DNA of 64,000 bases from Solirubrobacter sp963724195 (GTDB lineage Bacteria; Actinomycetota; Thermoleophilia; Solirubrobacterales; Solirubrobacteraceae), in NCBI GenBank assembly GCA_963724195.1, contig CAVRTQ010000025.1, positions 1 through 64,000 of the forward strand. Direction: 5' to 3'. Position 1 is the stretch's first letter. Each line of letters opens with the position of its first letter. Position numbers and translations under genes: made by a program. The notes beneath the pieces are model-generated. The model was not told the DNA's origin, ran no database searches, and saw only the letters and a list, made by a program, of their open reading frames with translations. Positions 26,913-36,830 of this stretch are shown here, piece by piece.

Positions 26913-27854
26913 ATGCGCGTCGTCGTCGCCCTCGGAGGCAACGCGCTGCTGCGCCGCGGGCAGGCGCTCTCGGCCGACAACCAGCGTGAGAACGCGCGCA
27001 CGGCGTGCGCGGCGTTGGCGCCGCTCGCGCTCGACCACGAGCTCGTGGTCTCGCACGGCAACGGCCCGCAGGTCGGGCTGCTCGCGCTCCAGGGCTCCGC
27101 GTACACCGCGGTGGACACGTATCCCCTGGACGTCCTGGGCGCGCAGACCGAGGGCATGATCGGCTATCTGCTCGAGCAGGAGCTCGGCAACGAGCTCCCG
27201 TTCGACCGCCACCTCGCGACGTTGCTGACGATGATCGAGGTCGACGCCGACGACCCGGCCTTCGCGCACCCGACGAAGCCGATCGGCCCGCTCTACGACG
27301 ACGCGGAAGCAGCGCGGCTGCAGCGTGAGAAGGACTGGGCGTTCGTCCGCGACGGCGAGCGCATGCGCCGCGCGGTGCCGTCCCCCGCGCCGAAGCGGAT
27401 CTTCGGCATCGATGTGATCCGCATGCTGCTCGCGCAGGGCGTGCTCGTGATCTGCGCGGGCGGCGGCGGCATCCCGACCACGTACACCGCCGACCCGTCT
27501 CCCGCGGGTCGCCGGTTGCGCGGCGTCGAGGCGGTGATCGACAAGGACCTCGCCAGCGCGCTGCTGGCGATCGAGATCGGCGCCGACGCGCTGCTGATCG
27601 TCACGGACGTCGACGCCGTCTACACCGGCTGGGGCACTCCGGACCAGCGGCCGATCCGGACCGCGACACCGGCCGAGCTGTCCGCGCAGGGCTTCGCGGC
27701 CGGCTCGATGGGCCCCAAGGTGCGCGCGGCATGCTGGTTCGCCGAGCGCACCGGTGGCTTCGCCGCGATCGGCTCCATCCACGACACCCAGGCGCTGCTC
27801 CGCGGCGACGCCGGCACCCGGGTGGCCGTGCAGACCGCTGTGCACATGGGCTGA
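26913..27854 (+). CDS. arcC: Carbamate kinase
   Basis: A 313-residue intact protein. It starts RVVVALGGNALLRRGQ, has VVSHGNGPQVGLLALQ, the ICAGGGGIP phosphate loop, VIDKDLASALLAIEIGADAL and the closing GSMGPKVRAACWFAERTGG, all typical of carbamate kinase. It makes ATP from carbamoyl phosphate in the last ADI step. Two bases after arcB. Together with the upstream transporter this gives a full ADI route, usually important under low oxygen, acid or starvation. Confidence 0.93.
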   Translation: MRVVVALGGNALLRRGQALSADNQRENARTACAALAPLALDHELVVSHGNGPQVGLLALQGSAYTAVDTYPLDVLGAQTEGMIGYLLEQELGNELPFDRHLATLLTMIEVDADDPAFAHPTKPIGPLYDDAEAARLQREKDWAFVRDGERMRRAVPSPAPKRIFGIDVIRMLLAQGVLVICAGGGGIPTTYTADPSPAGRRLRGVEAVIDKDLASALLAIEIGADALLIVTDVDAVYTGWGTPDQRPIRTATPAELSAQGFAAGSMGPKVRAACWFAERTGGFAAIGSIHDTQALLRGDAGTRVAVQTAVHMG

Positions 27855-27866
27855 AAGAGGAACGAG

Positions 27867-30589
27867 ATGGCGACCACAACCACAGCGGTGCCGACCGCGA
27901 CCGAGACACCCACGTGGCATGTGCTGTCGCGCGAGGGCGCCGTGCACGAGCTCGACGTCGAGCCCGAGCGCGGGCTGTCGAGCGACGAGGCGGCCGCGCG
28001 GATCGAGCGCTACGGCCCGAACAAGTTCGCCGAGGCCAAGACCGAGCCGCGCTGGCACGCCTTCCTGCGCCAGTACCGCGACCCGATGCAGATCGTGCTC
28101 CTGGCCGCGGGCATCATCTCGATCTACCCGGTCAAGCAGCCCGGCACGGGGATCATGATCCTGCTGCTGACGCTGCTCAACGCCGTGCTCGGCCTCAGCC
28201 AGGAGGGCAAGGCCGCAGCCGCGGTGGCCGCGCTGGCGAAGATGATGATCATCAAGGCGCGTGTGCGCCGCGACGGCAAGCTCGCGCTGCTGCCGGCCGA
28301 GCAGCTCGTCCCGGGCGACGTGGTCGAGATCGAGGCCGGCGACGTGCTGCCGGCCGACGGGCGGCTGCTGGCGGCCGCGACGCTCGAGGTGGCCGAGGCG
28401 GCGCTGACCGGCGAGAGCTTGCCCGTCTCCAAGGGCGTCGACTCCGTCGCGGATCCGGACGCGCCGCTCGGCGACCGCACCGACATGGTCTACATGAACA
28501 CCAACGTGACGCGCGGCTCGGGCGAGTTCGTGGTCACCTCGACGGGGATGGCCACCGAGGTCGGGCACATCTCCGGGATGCTGCAGCACCAGGACGACTC
28601 CAAGTCCCCGCTCACCGTCCAGCTCGAGAAGCTGACCAAGCAGCTCGTGACGATCGCCGGCTTGGCGCTCGTGGCCTCGGTCGCGCTGAACATGCTCCGC
28701 GGGCAGAGCTTCACCGAGGTCTTCACGGTCGCCGTGGCCTTCGCCATCGCCGCCATCCCGACGGGCCTGCCCGCCGTGGTCACGACGATCCTCTCGCGCG
28801 GCACGCGGCTGCTGGCCGACGCGAACGCGATCATCAAGCGCCTGCGCTCGACCGAGACGCTCGGCGCGACCTCGGCGATCTGCTCGGACAAGACCGGCAC
28901 GCTGACGCTCAACCAGATGACCGCCACGGAGCTCACGCTCCCCGGTCGCCACTACCGCGTGTCGGGCAGCGGCTACTCGACCGAAGGCCAGATCAAGCAC
29001 GTCGCCGGTGAGCCGGAGGTCCCGCTGGAGCCGTTCATGCTGCCGCTCGCGCTGGCCTGCGACGCGGTGCTCACCGAGACCGGCGAGATGATCGGCGACC
29101 CGACGGAGGGCGCGCTCGTCGTGCTCGCCGAGAAGGGCGGCCTGGACCTCGAGCTCACCCGCGCCCGCTACCCGCGCGTGGCCGAGCTGCCGTTCGACAC
29201 CGCCTACAAGCTGATGGCCACGTTCCACCGCATGACCGACGAGGACGGCAAGCCGGTGGTCCGGGGGTTCATCAAGGGCGCGCCCGACCAGCTGCTCGCC
29301 CGCGCGACCTGGCACCTGGACCCGAACCTGGACCGGGCGAGCGCGGACGCCGATTTCCGCGATCGCTACCTCGCCGAGAACGAGCGGCTCGCGTCGCAGG
29401 GGCTGCGCGTCATGGCCACGGCCCGCAAGGACTTCGACCCGGCGAGCTTCGACCCGGACGCCGACCTCCTCCAGCTGATGGAGGGCCTCACGCTGCTCGC
29501 GCTGGTCGGCATCGTCGACCCGCCGCGGCCGGCGGCGAAGGCGGCGATCGCGGAGGCGCACGCGGCCGGCATCCAGGTCCGCATGATCACGGGCGACCAC
29601 GCCGTCACCGCGGAGGCCATCGCCCGCGAGCTCGGGATCAAGGGCCGCGCGATCTCCGGGGCGCAGTTCGCCGAGCTCAGCGAGGAGCAGGCGGATGAGC
29701 AGATCGACGACATCGGGGTGATCGCGCGCGTCACGCCCGAGCAGAAGGTGCGCCTGGTGGACATCCTCAAGCGCAAGGGCCACGTCGTCGGCATGACCGG
29801 CGACGGCGTCAACGACGCGCCGGCGCTCAAGCGCGCCGACATCGGCATCGCGATGGGCATCACCGGCACCGAGGTCTCCAAGGAGGCCGCGGCGATGATC
29901 CTCACCGACGACAACTTCGCGACGATCGTCAAGGCCGTCGAGCTCGGCCGCCGCCTCTACGACAACCTCGTCAAGTACATCCGCTTCCAGATGGGCGCGC
30001 TGGCGGGGATGATCGTCACCTTCCTCGGCGCGAGCATCCTCAACATCGTCTCCGGCATCCCGTTCCTGCCGATGCAGACGCTGTGGGTGAACTTCACCAC
30101 GCAGATCTTCCAGGCCATCGGCCTCGGGTTACGGGGAGCCGACCGAAGGGCTGATGAAGCGCCGTCCGCGCAAGCCCGAGCAGCCGATCCTCAAGCGCGC
30201 CGACACGCGCTGGTTCGTCATCGCCGGCCTCGTCATGGGCGTCGCCACGCTCGCGGTGGCCGCCTGGGCCGAGAACCAGCACGGCGACGGACGTCGCCCG
30301 CAGCATGGCCCTGACGACGTTCTCGATCGCGAACCTGCTGTTCTCCTTCACGGCCAGGGACGAGCTCGAGTCGATCTTCAGCCTCGACACGTTCAGCGAC
30401 CGCACGTTCATCCTGGCGTCGCTGCTGTCGGCCGTCTCGATCATCCTCGCGACGGAGCTCGGGTTCCTCCAGCGCGTCCTGGACACCGTCTCGCTCACCG
30501 GCAACCAGTGGCTGATCTGCATCGGCGCCGGCCTGTTCGTGGTGGCGGCGTCGGAGCTGAAGAAACTGCTGGCGCGTCGCCATGCCTGA
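27867..30589 (+). CDS. P-type cation-transporting ATPase, P2/CtpF-like (two frameshifts)
   Basis: About 906 residues after correction. Cation-ATPase N-terminal domain, TGES loop (ALTGESLPVSKG), phosphorylation motif CSDKTGTLTLNQM, hinge MTGDGVNDAPALKRADIGIA and about ten helices. Frames change near 30130 (before YGEPTEGLMKRRPRKPEQPI) and near 30291 (before DVARSMALTTFSIANLLFSF); length is a multiple of three plus two. Sequence resembles calcium/sodium-type P2 pumps such as mycobacterial CtpF. It follows arcC by 12 bases and overlaps the MFS gene by eight, so it appears to be part of the arc transcription unit. Transported ion not known. Confidence 0.85.
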
Positions 30590-32151
30590 GCAGAAGGGCA
30601 ACAACCGCCTCGCGCTGCTGCTGGCGGCGGCGATGTTCGTGCTCGTCGTCGACACGTCGCTGATGAACGTCTCGATCGCGGCCGTCGTCGACGACCTCGA
30701 CACGACGGTCAGCGGCGTGCAGGGCGCGATCGCGCTCGAAGCGCTCGTGTCGGCGGCGTTCATCCTGATCGGTAGCAAGGTCGCCGACCTGATCGGGCGC
30801 AAGCGGGCGTTCGTGCTCGGCCTGCTCGGCTACGCGACGGGCGCGATCGCCATGACCTTCGCTCAGGGCCTGACCGCGATCATCGTGTTCTGGGCCGTGA
30901 TCGGCGGACTCGGCGCGTCCCTGCTGCTGCCGTCGATGCAGTCGCTGATCCACGGCAACTTCGAGGGCGCCGCGCAGAAGAAGGCCTACGCGCTGGTCGG
31001 CGCCGCGGCGGCAGTCGCCGCGGCGGTCGGACCACTGCTCGGCGGCTTTCTGACGACGGCGCTGTCGTGGCGCGTCGGCTTCGCGTTGGAGGCGGTCGTG
31101 ATCGCGGTCGTGCTGCTCAACCTGCGGCTCATCAAGGACGTGCGCCTACACGGGCTCGCGCAAGGTCGACTCCGTCGGTGCCGTCCTCTCCGCGGTCGGG
31201 ATGGGCGGCGTCATCATCGGCATCCTCGTCTGGCAGGAGGGTGGCGAGTACGTCGGCGTCCTGATCGCGGTCGGTCTCGTCGCCCTGTTCTCGCTCGCCC
31301 GCTGGCTCCTGCGCCGCGAGCGCGAGGGCCGCCCGATGCTGCTGGATCCCAGCCTGTTCCGGGCGGACGCGTTCCGCCTCGGGGCGGGCTCGCAGATGCT
31401 CCAGAACATCGTGCTCGGCGGGATGATGATCGCGCTGCCCATCTACCTGCAGATGGTGCTCGAGTACAACGCGCTGCAGACCGGTCTGACGATCGCGCCG
31501 CTGTCGCTGACGATGTTCGCGTCCGCGCTGATCGCGGGCCGGCGGTCCGGCAAACGGCGTCCGGCAGCGGTGATCCGCGGCGGCTGGGCGCTGGTCCTGG
31601 TGGGGCTCGTGGCGCTGGAGCCGATCATCCCGCGCGCGGAGTCGGGTTGGGCCCTCGTCGTCCCGCTGATCGTCGCCGGCGCCGGCCTGGGGCTGCTCGT
31701 CTCGCAGCTGAACAACTACACGCTCTCCCCCGTCTCCGACGAGCGCGTGAGCGAGGCCGCGGGCGTGAACTCCGCGGCCGGCTCGTTCGGCCTGTCGTTC
31801 GGGCTCGCGTTCGGCGGCGCGATCATGCTCGCCACGCTGTCGATCGCGTTCACGCGCATGGCCGAGGACAGCCCCGTGCTGCCTCCCGCGCAGCAGGCGC
31901 AGGTCGCCCAGGCGCTCGAGGAGGACGCGCAGGTGCTCAGCGACACCCAGCTGCAGGCGCAGCTCAAGGACCAGCCCGACGAGATCCGCGCCGAGATGCT
32001 CGCCATCAACGAGGACGCGCGGCCGATCGCGCTGCAGGTGGCGATCCTCGTCCCGATCCTCGCCGCGCTGCTCGGGCTCGTCAACGGGTTCCGGATGTTG
32101 CGCCGTCCCGATCCGGTCGCATCCGAGCACGCGGAGATGACGCTCGCGTGA
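30582..32151 (+). CDS. MFS transporter, DHA2/drug-resistance type (one frameshift)
   Basis: About 522 residues after correction, with some fourteen membrane helices. The start MPEQKGNNRLALLLAAAMFV, motif A-like GSKVADLIGRKRAF and the C-terminal halves fit the DHA2 family of multidrug exporters. The frame breaks near 31148 between LIKDV and AYTGSRKVDSVGAV, with one extra base (1570 bases). ATG overlaps the ATPase gene end. Substrate unknown. Confidence 0.8.
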
Positions 32152-33443
32152 CCGTCCGCGGCGCGATCTTCCTCGGCGTCGGCTCGATGGTGGGCGCCGG
32201 TATCTTCGCGCTGCTCGGCGAAGCCGGCGCCGTCGCCGGCGCGGCCGTCTGGATCTCGTTCCTGCTCGCCGGGATCGTCGCCGGGCTGCTCGGCTACACG
32301 GTCGTCAAGCTCGGCGTCCGCTACCCCTCCTCCGGCGGCCTGATCGCCTATCTGATCGAGGGGTTCGGCAACGGCCGGCTCGTCGGGATCGCGTCCTGGC
32401 TCGGCTACATGTCGGCGATCGTGATCGTCGGCGCGATGGTGGCCGTCTCCTTCGGCAGCTACGCGACGTCGCTGTTCATCGGTGCCGACGCCGAGCCGTG
32501 GTGGGACAACGTCTTCATCACCGGCGTGGTGCTCGTGACCCTGGCCATCAACCTGATCGGCTCGCGCATCGTCGACCGCGCGCAGACCGTCGTCGTCATC
32601 ACCGAGCTGGCCGTCTTCGCCGTCTTCCTGGTCGTGACGATCCCCGACGCGGACTGGAGCCTGCTCGCGTTCAGCGGCTACCCGCCGCTCTCGGACATCA
32701 TCGCCAGCGTCGCGCTCACGTTCTTCGCCTTCATGGGGTTCAGCGTGATCACGTTCTCGGCCGGGGATCTCGCCGACCCGACGCGCGGCCTCCCGATCGC
32801 GATGTACGCGGCGCTCGGCATCACGGGCGCGCTGTACATCCTGATCACGTTCGGCGTGTTCGGGACCCTCACGGTCGACGAGGTCATCAAATACGGCGAG
32901 ACCGCGATCGCCGAGGCGGCGCGGCCCGCGCTGGGCGATGCCGGGTTCACCATGATGGCCGTCGCGGCGCTGCTGGCCACGATGTCATCGGTCAACGCCA
33001 CCCTGTACGCGTCCGGCGGGCTCACGCGGATGCTCGCGTCCGTCGGCCAGTTCCCGCCGCTGTTCGGCCGCAAGACGCGCCGCGGCGCGCACGTCGGCTT
33101 GCTGATCACCGCCGCGCTCGTGCTCGCGATGGCGAACCTCCTGGACCTGTCCGCGATCGCGTCGCTCGGCAGCGCGATCGCGCTGTGCGTGTTCGTGCTC
33201 GTGGCCCTGGCGGGCTTCCGGCGACGCGCCGACACCGGGGCGAACACGGTGATCGCGCTGGCCGCGATCGGCGTCTCGGCGATCGTGCTCGCCTTCTTCG
33301 CCGTCGACACGCTGCGCAACGACCCCGCCACGTTCGTCGCGATCATCGCGATCACGGTGCTGGCGGTGGTGCTCGACACGCTGTGGAAGCGGACGGCGCA
33401 GAGCCGCGAAGCGGAGTCGGCACGCGCAAAGAGCGTGGTCTGA
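32148..33443 (+). CDS. APC-family amino-acid permease
   Basis: A 431-residue permease with about twelve helices. The first helix carries the amine-binding GVGSMVGAGIFALLGEAG motif of the APC superfamily; later segments include FFAFMGFSVITFSAGDLADP. GTG start overlaps the MFS stop (GTGA). As the last transporter of the arc-ATPase-MFS run it may bring in arginine or exchange a product. It ends two bases before a receiver-domain gene. Confidence 0.85.
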   Translation: MTVRGAIFLGVGSMVGAGIFALLGEAGAVAGAAVWISFLLAGIVAGLLGYTVVKLGVRYPSSGGLIAYLIEGFGNGRLVGIASWLGYMSAIVIVGAMVAVSFGSYATSLFIGADAEPWWDNVFITGVVLVTLAINLIGSRIVDRAQTVVVITELAVFAVFLVVTIPDADWSLLAFSGYPPLSDIIASVALTFFAFMGFSVITFSAGDLADPTRGLPIAMYAALGITGALYILITFGVFGTLTVDEVIKYGETAIAEAARPALGDAGFTMMAVAALLATMSSVNATLYASGGLTRMLASVGQFPPLFGRKTRRGAHVGLLITAALVLAMANLLDLSAIASLGSAIALCVFVLVALAGFRRRADTGANTVIALAAIGVSAIVLAFFAVDTLRNDPATFVAIIAITVLAVVLDTLWKRTAQSREAESARAKSVV

Positions 33444-33445
33444 CG

Positions 33446-33823
33446 ATGCCGCGCCCGGTCCGGTTGATGACGGTCGACGACCAGCCGGACTTCGGCGCGG
33501 CGGCGCGGGCGATCGTCGCTCGTACCCCCGGGTTCGAACTGGTGGGCCAGCCGCGCGATGGTGTCACGGCGCTGCGCGAAGCGGCCGAGCTGGACCCGGA
33601 CATGGTCATCGTCGACGTGCGCATGCCCGGCATGGACGGGGTGGAACTCGCGGACCGCCTGCGGGCCGCCGACCGCACCCGGGTGGTCGTGCTGGCGACC
33701 ACCGTGGACACGCACGCGCTCGCCCCGTTGGCGCGCGCGTGCGGCGCGGCGGCGCTCGTCCACAAACAGTGGCTCACCCCGCGTCTGCTCCGCGGCCTCT
33801 GGGTCGCCCACCGGCGCCGCTGA
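33446..33823 (+). CDS. Stand-alone receiver-domain response regulator
   Basis: A 125-residue protein with only a REC domain: the acidic pair in VDDQPDFG, phospho-acceptor Asp in MVIVDVRMPGMDGVEL, Thr/Lys positions in LATTVDT and LVHKQWL. There is no DNA-binding or enzymatic output domain. It follows the APC permease gene by two bases. Single receiver proteins usually relay or titrate phosphate, or act by protein contact. A kinase partner is not next to it. Confidence 0.8.
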   Translation: MPRPVRLMTVDDQPDFGAAARAIVARTPGFELVGQPRDGVTALREAAELDPDMVIVDVRMPGMDGVELADRLRAADRTRVVVLATTVDTHALAPLARACGAAALVHKQWLTPRLLRGLWVAHRRR

Positions 33824-33900
33824 GCACGGCCGCGCGAGCGCACTCGACCCCGCGACTGGGCGCTCACGACCTCCGGGCCCGGACCGGCCGGAGGCCACCC

Positions 33901-34872
33901 CTACTCAGCGGGGTGTGGCGCGTGTGACTCGACGTCGCCGAGCAGCTCGTCGCGCTTGTCGGTGGTGTCCCGGGGGATCACGATGACCGGGCACGAGGAC
34001 TCGTCGATGACGCGGCGAGAGACGCTGCCGAGGATGACGGCCCGCCGCGTCCCGAGCGCGCGCGAGCCCATGACGAGCAGGTCGAGGTGCGCGGAGGCGG
34101 CGACGAGCGCGCGCGCCGGCTCGTCGGTGATGACGTCGACCGTGGCGGGCAGGTCTCCCGCCAGCTCGGTCACACGTGCTCTCGTCTGCGTCTCGAGGTC
34201 GTACCGCATGCGGCTGGCGAGCTTGGCGTCCGTCCCGACCTCACGGCGGTGCTCGGCCATCAGCCCGTGCGCCTCCTCCTGCGCGTACTTCGGGTCGAGG
34301 ACGGTCAGCACCCGTAGCTCAACGCCCCCGCTCCGGGCCAGCGAGACCGCTGCGGCGAGCGCGTCCTCGGCCTCGGGCTTCGGCGTGTAGGCGGCGCCGA
34401 TCACCTTGACCCCGTCGTCCGGGCGCCGATAGCCGTGCGGCACGACGGCCACCGGGCACGGGCTGAGGTGGATGACCCGCTCGGCCGTCGTGCCGAGCAG
34501 GAGCGCGCCCTTGGCGCCACGGCTCGTGGTGCCGAGGACGACGAGCTCGGGACTGAACTCGTCGATCGCACGCGCCAGCCCGCGCGCGGCGGTGGAGTCC
34601 TCGAACGTCCGCACCTCGGCGGCCACGCCGCGTGTGGCGAGCTCGTTTTCCAGGTGCTGAACGGCAGCGGCGACGCTCGCCGGGATCACCGGCTTCCCGT
34701 CTGTGACGCGATGAATGGAATGCTCACCGGAGTCGACCACGACGACGATCACGAGCGGCGCGCCGGTCACGCGGCTCGCCGCCACTCCGAACTCGACAGG
34801 TTCGCGCGCGCCGGTCTCGGGCGAGTAGGCCGCGAGGACCGGTGCGCGGTGGGTCTGATCACGTGTCCTCAT
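33901..34872 (-). CDS. Universal stress protein with two UspA domains
   Basis: A 323-residue protein made of two tandem UspA folds. The first ends with ELVVLGTTSRGAKGALLLGT and CPVAVVPHG; the second with LDLLVMGSRALGTRRAVILG and SCPVIVIPRD. These Gly-x2-Gly-x9-Gly-(S/T)-like segments form the ATP-binding loop. Tandem Usp proteins accumulate in dormancy or hypoxia in actinobacteria. A diverged copy of the 17-bp palindrome lies 34 bases upstream of its ATG at 34872, which links it to the other stress genes here. Confidence 0.88.
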   Translation of the reverse strand: MRTRDQTHRAPVLAAYSPETGAREPVEFGVAASRVTGAPLVIVVVVDSGEHSIHRVTDGKPVIPASVAAAVQHLENELATRGVAAEVRTFEDSTAARGLARAIDEFSPELVVLGTTSRGAKGALLLGTTAERVIHLSPCPVAVVPHGYRRPDDGVKVIGAAYTPKPEAEDALAAAVSLARSGGVELRVLTVLDPKYAQEEAHGLMAEHRREVGTDAKLASRMRYDLETQTRARVTELAGDLPATVDVITDEPARALVAASAHLDLLVMGSRALGTRRAVILGSVSRRVIDESSCPVIVIPRDTTDKRDELLGDVESHAPHPAE

Positions 34873-34906
34873 GCCCCGACGCTAAGCCGAGGTCCCGCCG
34901 CGCGCA

Positions 34907-34923
34907 TCGCCTGAATCGGGTGA
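34907..34923. promoter_or_regulatory. 17-bp palindrome, diverged copy (TCGCCTG AAT CGGGTGA)
   Basis: The right half-site CGGGTGA is perfect and the left half matches five of seven positions. It stands 34 bases from the UspA start at 34872, similar to the spacing at 10659 and 42709. Confidence 0.5.
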
Positions 34924-35066
34924 AGGACCGACGAGATGACACGGGTGCACACACCAGATCCGCACTTCATCGCTGGCGGTCGGCCATCTGGGCGCGGACG
35001 ACTTCCTCGCGCAGACACGTCCGCCGGCGGCGCGACGGCCCGGACGCCCGGCGACCCCTGACCGCG

Positions 35067-35573
35067 TTACACCGGCGCGAGCTCCTCCGGTGCCTGTCGG
35101 GCAGCCGGTCTCCGGCGTCGCGCCGCTGGAACGTAGATCACCACGGTGCGCGCGAGCCGGTCGTGGAGCGCGCGCCGCCGCCCGTCGAACAGGATCATCA
35201 GGAACCCGGCGCACAGCGGTATGGCCGACAGCGGCAACAAGACGAGCCGCAGCGCGGCCCGGCGCGCCGTAAGCGGAGTGAGCGACGTGGCGTTGCGCAC
35301 CGTGATCCCGATCATCCGATCGCCCGGCGTCTGACCGTTGCCCGACCAGAAGAACACGAAGTAGCTGAACGTCCACAGCAGCGCGACGAATGCGGCGACC
35401 GCGGTCAAGACGGTCAGCACCTCCTTGGGCAGCGACAGCAGCGACAGCGCCAGCGCGCACACGACGCCGACGAACCACGCCACGACGTTGATCACCGCGG
35501 CGTCGATGGCGAACGCCAACGTCCGTGTCGCGAGGCCGGCGTAGCTCGGCGGTGCGCTGCCCGCGTCGATCAT
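35067..35573 (-). CDS. RDD-family membrane protein
   Basis: A 168-residue protein starting MIDAGSAPPSYAGLATRTL. It has the RDD features: ARG/ASP-containing first helix (FAIDAAVINVVAWFVG), two further helices, and the GQTPGDRMIGITVRN and DGRRRALHDRLARTVVIYV segments. RDD proteins are membrane proteins linked to ion exchange or transport in a few cases. ATG overlaps the stop of the preceding gene (ATGA), so the two are coupled. The 194 bases between this gene and UspA contain no supported gene. Confidence 0.8.
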   Translation of the reverse strand: MIDAGSAPPSYAGLATRTLAFAIDAAVINVVAWFVGVVCALALSLLSLPKEVLTVLTAVAAFVALLWTFSYFVFFWSGNGQTPGDRMIGITVRNATSLTPLTARRAALRLVLLPLSAIPLCAGFLMILFDGRRRALHDRLARTVVIYVPAARRRRPAARQAPEELAPV

Positions 35574-36181
35574 GTCGGCAGCTGACCCGCGGACCGGCGG
35601 TGGAACAGCCGCCACGCGGCGTGCTCGAGCCGATCGTCCGCGTGACGCGAGCGCTCACGCAACTCGTCACCGACCTGGTCGGCGAGCCCGGCGCTCTGCT
35701 GGGCGATCGCGTCCAGGACCGCCGGGCTCTGCGCGACCTCGTCGACCAGCGCCCACAACGCGGGGCTCTGGCGCAAGCGGTCGATGATGTCCTCGACGGT
35801 CCGCGTCATCGCGTCCTCGACGACCGAGCTCTCGACGACCCGGGTCAGCATCCGTGCCGCACCGGGGCTTTCGAGCGCCTGCTCGACGATGCGCTCGAGC
35901 GCCGGGCCTTCGAACATCCGTTCCACGACCCGGTAACGCACCAGGTCGGCGCCGACGACTTCCACGAGCTGGCCGCTCAGCGCCCGCGCGACGGCGCGCT
36001 CGGCGAGCGCGCTGTCGATGACCCGTTGCACCGCCTCTTCCGCGTAGGGCGAAGCGAGCACGAGGTCGATGCCCGCGAGCGTCGCGCGCGCCCCGTGATC
36101 GATCAGCCGGCGGCGTGTGCCGCGTTCGACGCGGCGGGCGAGATGCCACGCACCGCTGCCCGGAATTCGTGTCGTGATCAT
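35570..36181 (-). CDS. Hypothetical helical protein coupled to the RDD gene
   Basis: A 203-residue soluble, mostly alpha-helical protein with repeated short motifs of the type ALE-IVEQALESPGAARML and VEDIIDRLRQSPALWALVDE, which look like degenerate helical repeats. No catalytic motif is visible. It is translationally coupled to the RDD gene and such pairs are common in actinobacteria, suggesting a cytoplasmic partner of the membrane protein. Copy 4 of the 17-bp palindrome stands 57 bases upstream. Confidence 0.65.
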   Translation of the reverse strand: MITTRIPGSGAWHLARRVERGTRRRLIDHGARATLAGIDLVLASPYAEEAVQRVIDSALAERAVARALSGQLVEVVGADLVRYRVVERMFEGPALERIVEQALESPGAARMLTRVVESSVVEDAMTRTVEDIIDRLRQSPALWALVDEVAQSPAVLDAIAQQSAGLADQVGDELRERSRHADDRLEHAAWRLFHRRSAGQLPT

Positions 36182-36238
36182 GCCATCGTCTCCTTGGCGA
36201 GGGAAGCCCGAGGATCGTGCGCGCGTGGCGGAAGGCCA

Positions 36239-36255
36239 TCACCCTATCCGGGTGA
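36239..36255. promoter_or_regulatory. 17-bp palindrome, copy 4 (TCACCCT ATC CGGGTGA)
   Basis: Lies between the divergent genes starting at 36181 (minus) and 36316 (plus), almost the same arrangement as copy 3 at 21148 which also precedes a DUF1269 gene. Confidence 0.65.
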
Positions 36256-36315
36256 GGAACGGGCCGCGCCACGCCACGAGACTGGTGGCGACCGACGGAA
36301 GAGGAGGCGACAGCC

Positions 36316-36813
36316 ATGAGCACCCTGATCGCGGTGGCGTATCCCGACGCGCAGACGGCCGCACAGGTTCGGGACGAGCTGATCCTGGCCGCCAAGGAGC
36401 GCCTGATCCAGCTCGAGGACGCGGTCGTGGTCGAGCATCGGCCCGACGGCAAGGTCAAGCTGCACCAGGCGACGCATCCCGCCGCTTCCGCGGGGGGCCG
36501 GGGAGCCCTGTGGGGCGGGTTCATCGGCCTGCTGTTCCTCGTCCCGCTCTTGGGCATCGCACTCGGTGCCACGTCCGGTGCCGTCGCCGGCAAGCTGGCC
36601 GACGACGGCGTCGACGACGAGTTCATGCGCCGGCTCGTGACCAGCATCCCGCCGGGCGGCGCCGCGCTCGTCCTGCTGGGCCGCACCGCTTCCCGCGACA
36701 AGGTCGTCGAGCGGGTGCGCCCGTTCGGCGGCACGCTCCTGCAGACCTCGCTCAGTGCCGACGACGAGGAGCGTCTGCGCCACGCGCTCGGCGAGCCCGT
36801 CGAGGCGGCCTGA
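36316..36813 (+). CDS. DUF1269 family protein
   Basis: A 165-residue intact paralogue of the protein at 21222. It has MSTLIAVAYPDAQTAAQVRD, a Gly-rich hydrophobic hairpin (ALWGGFIGLLFLVPLLGI, ATSGAVAGKLADDGV) and VLLGRTASRDKVVERVRPFG near the end. It serves as the template that confirms the frame of the damaged copy. The family is annotated as stress proteins; activity unknown. Controlled by a palindrome-bearing promoter shared with the divergent gene. Confidence 0.85.
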   Translation: MSTLIAVAYPDAQTAAQVRDELILAAKERLIQLEDAVVVEHRPDGKVKLHQATHPAASAGGRGALWGGFIGLLFLVPLLGIALGATSGAVAGKLADDGVDDEFMRRLVTSIPPGGAALVLLGRTASRDKVVERVRPFGGTLLQTSLSADDEERLRHALGEPVEAA

Positions 36814-36830
36814 CGGACGGCGGCGGCGAC

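Noticed and set aside
25776..29783. 1,335-residue frame on the minus strand across arcB, arcC and the ATPase
   Set aside because: Shadow of third-position GC in well-recognised plus-strand enzymes; no domain is visible.
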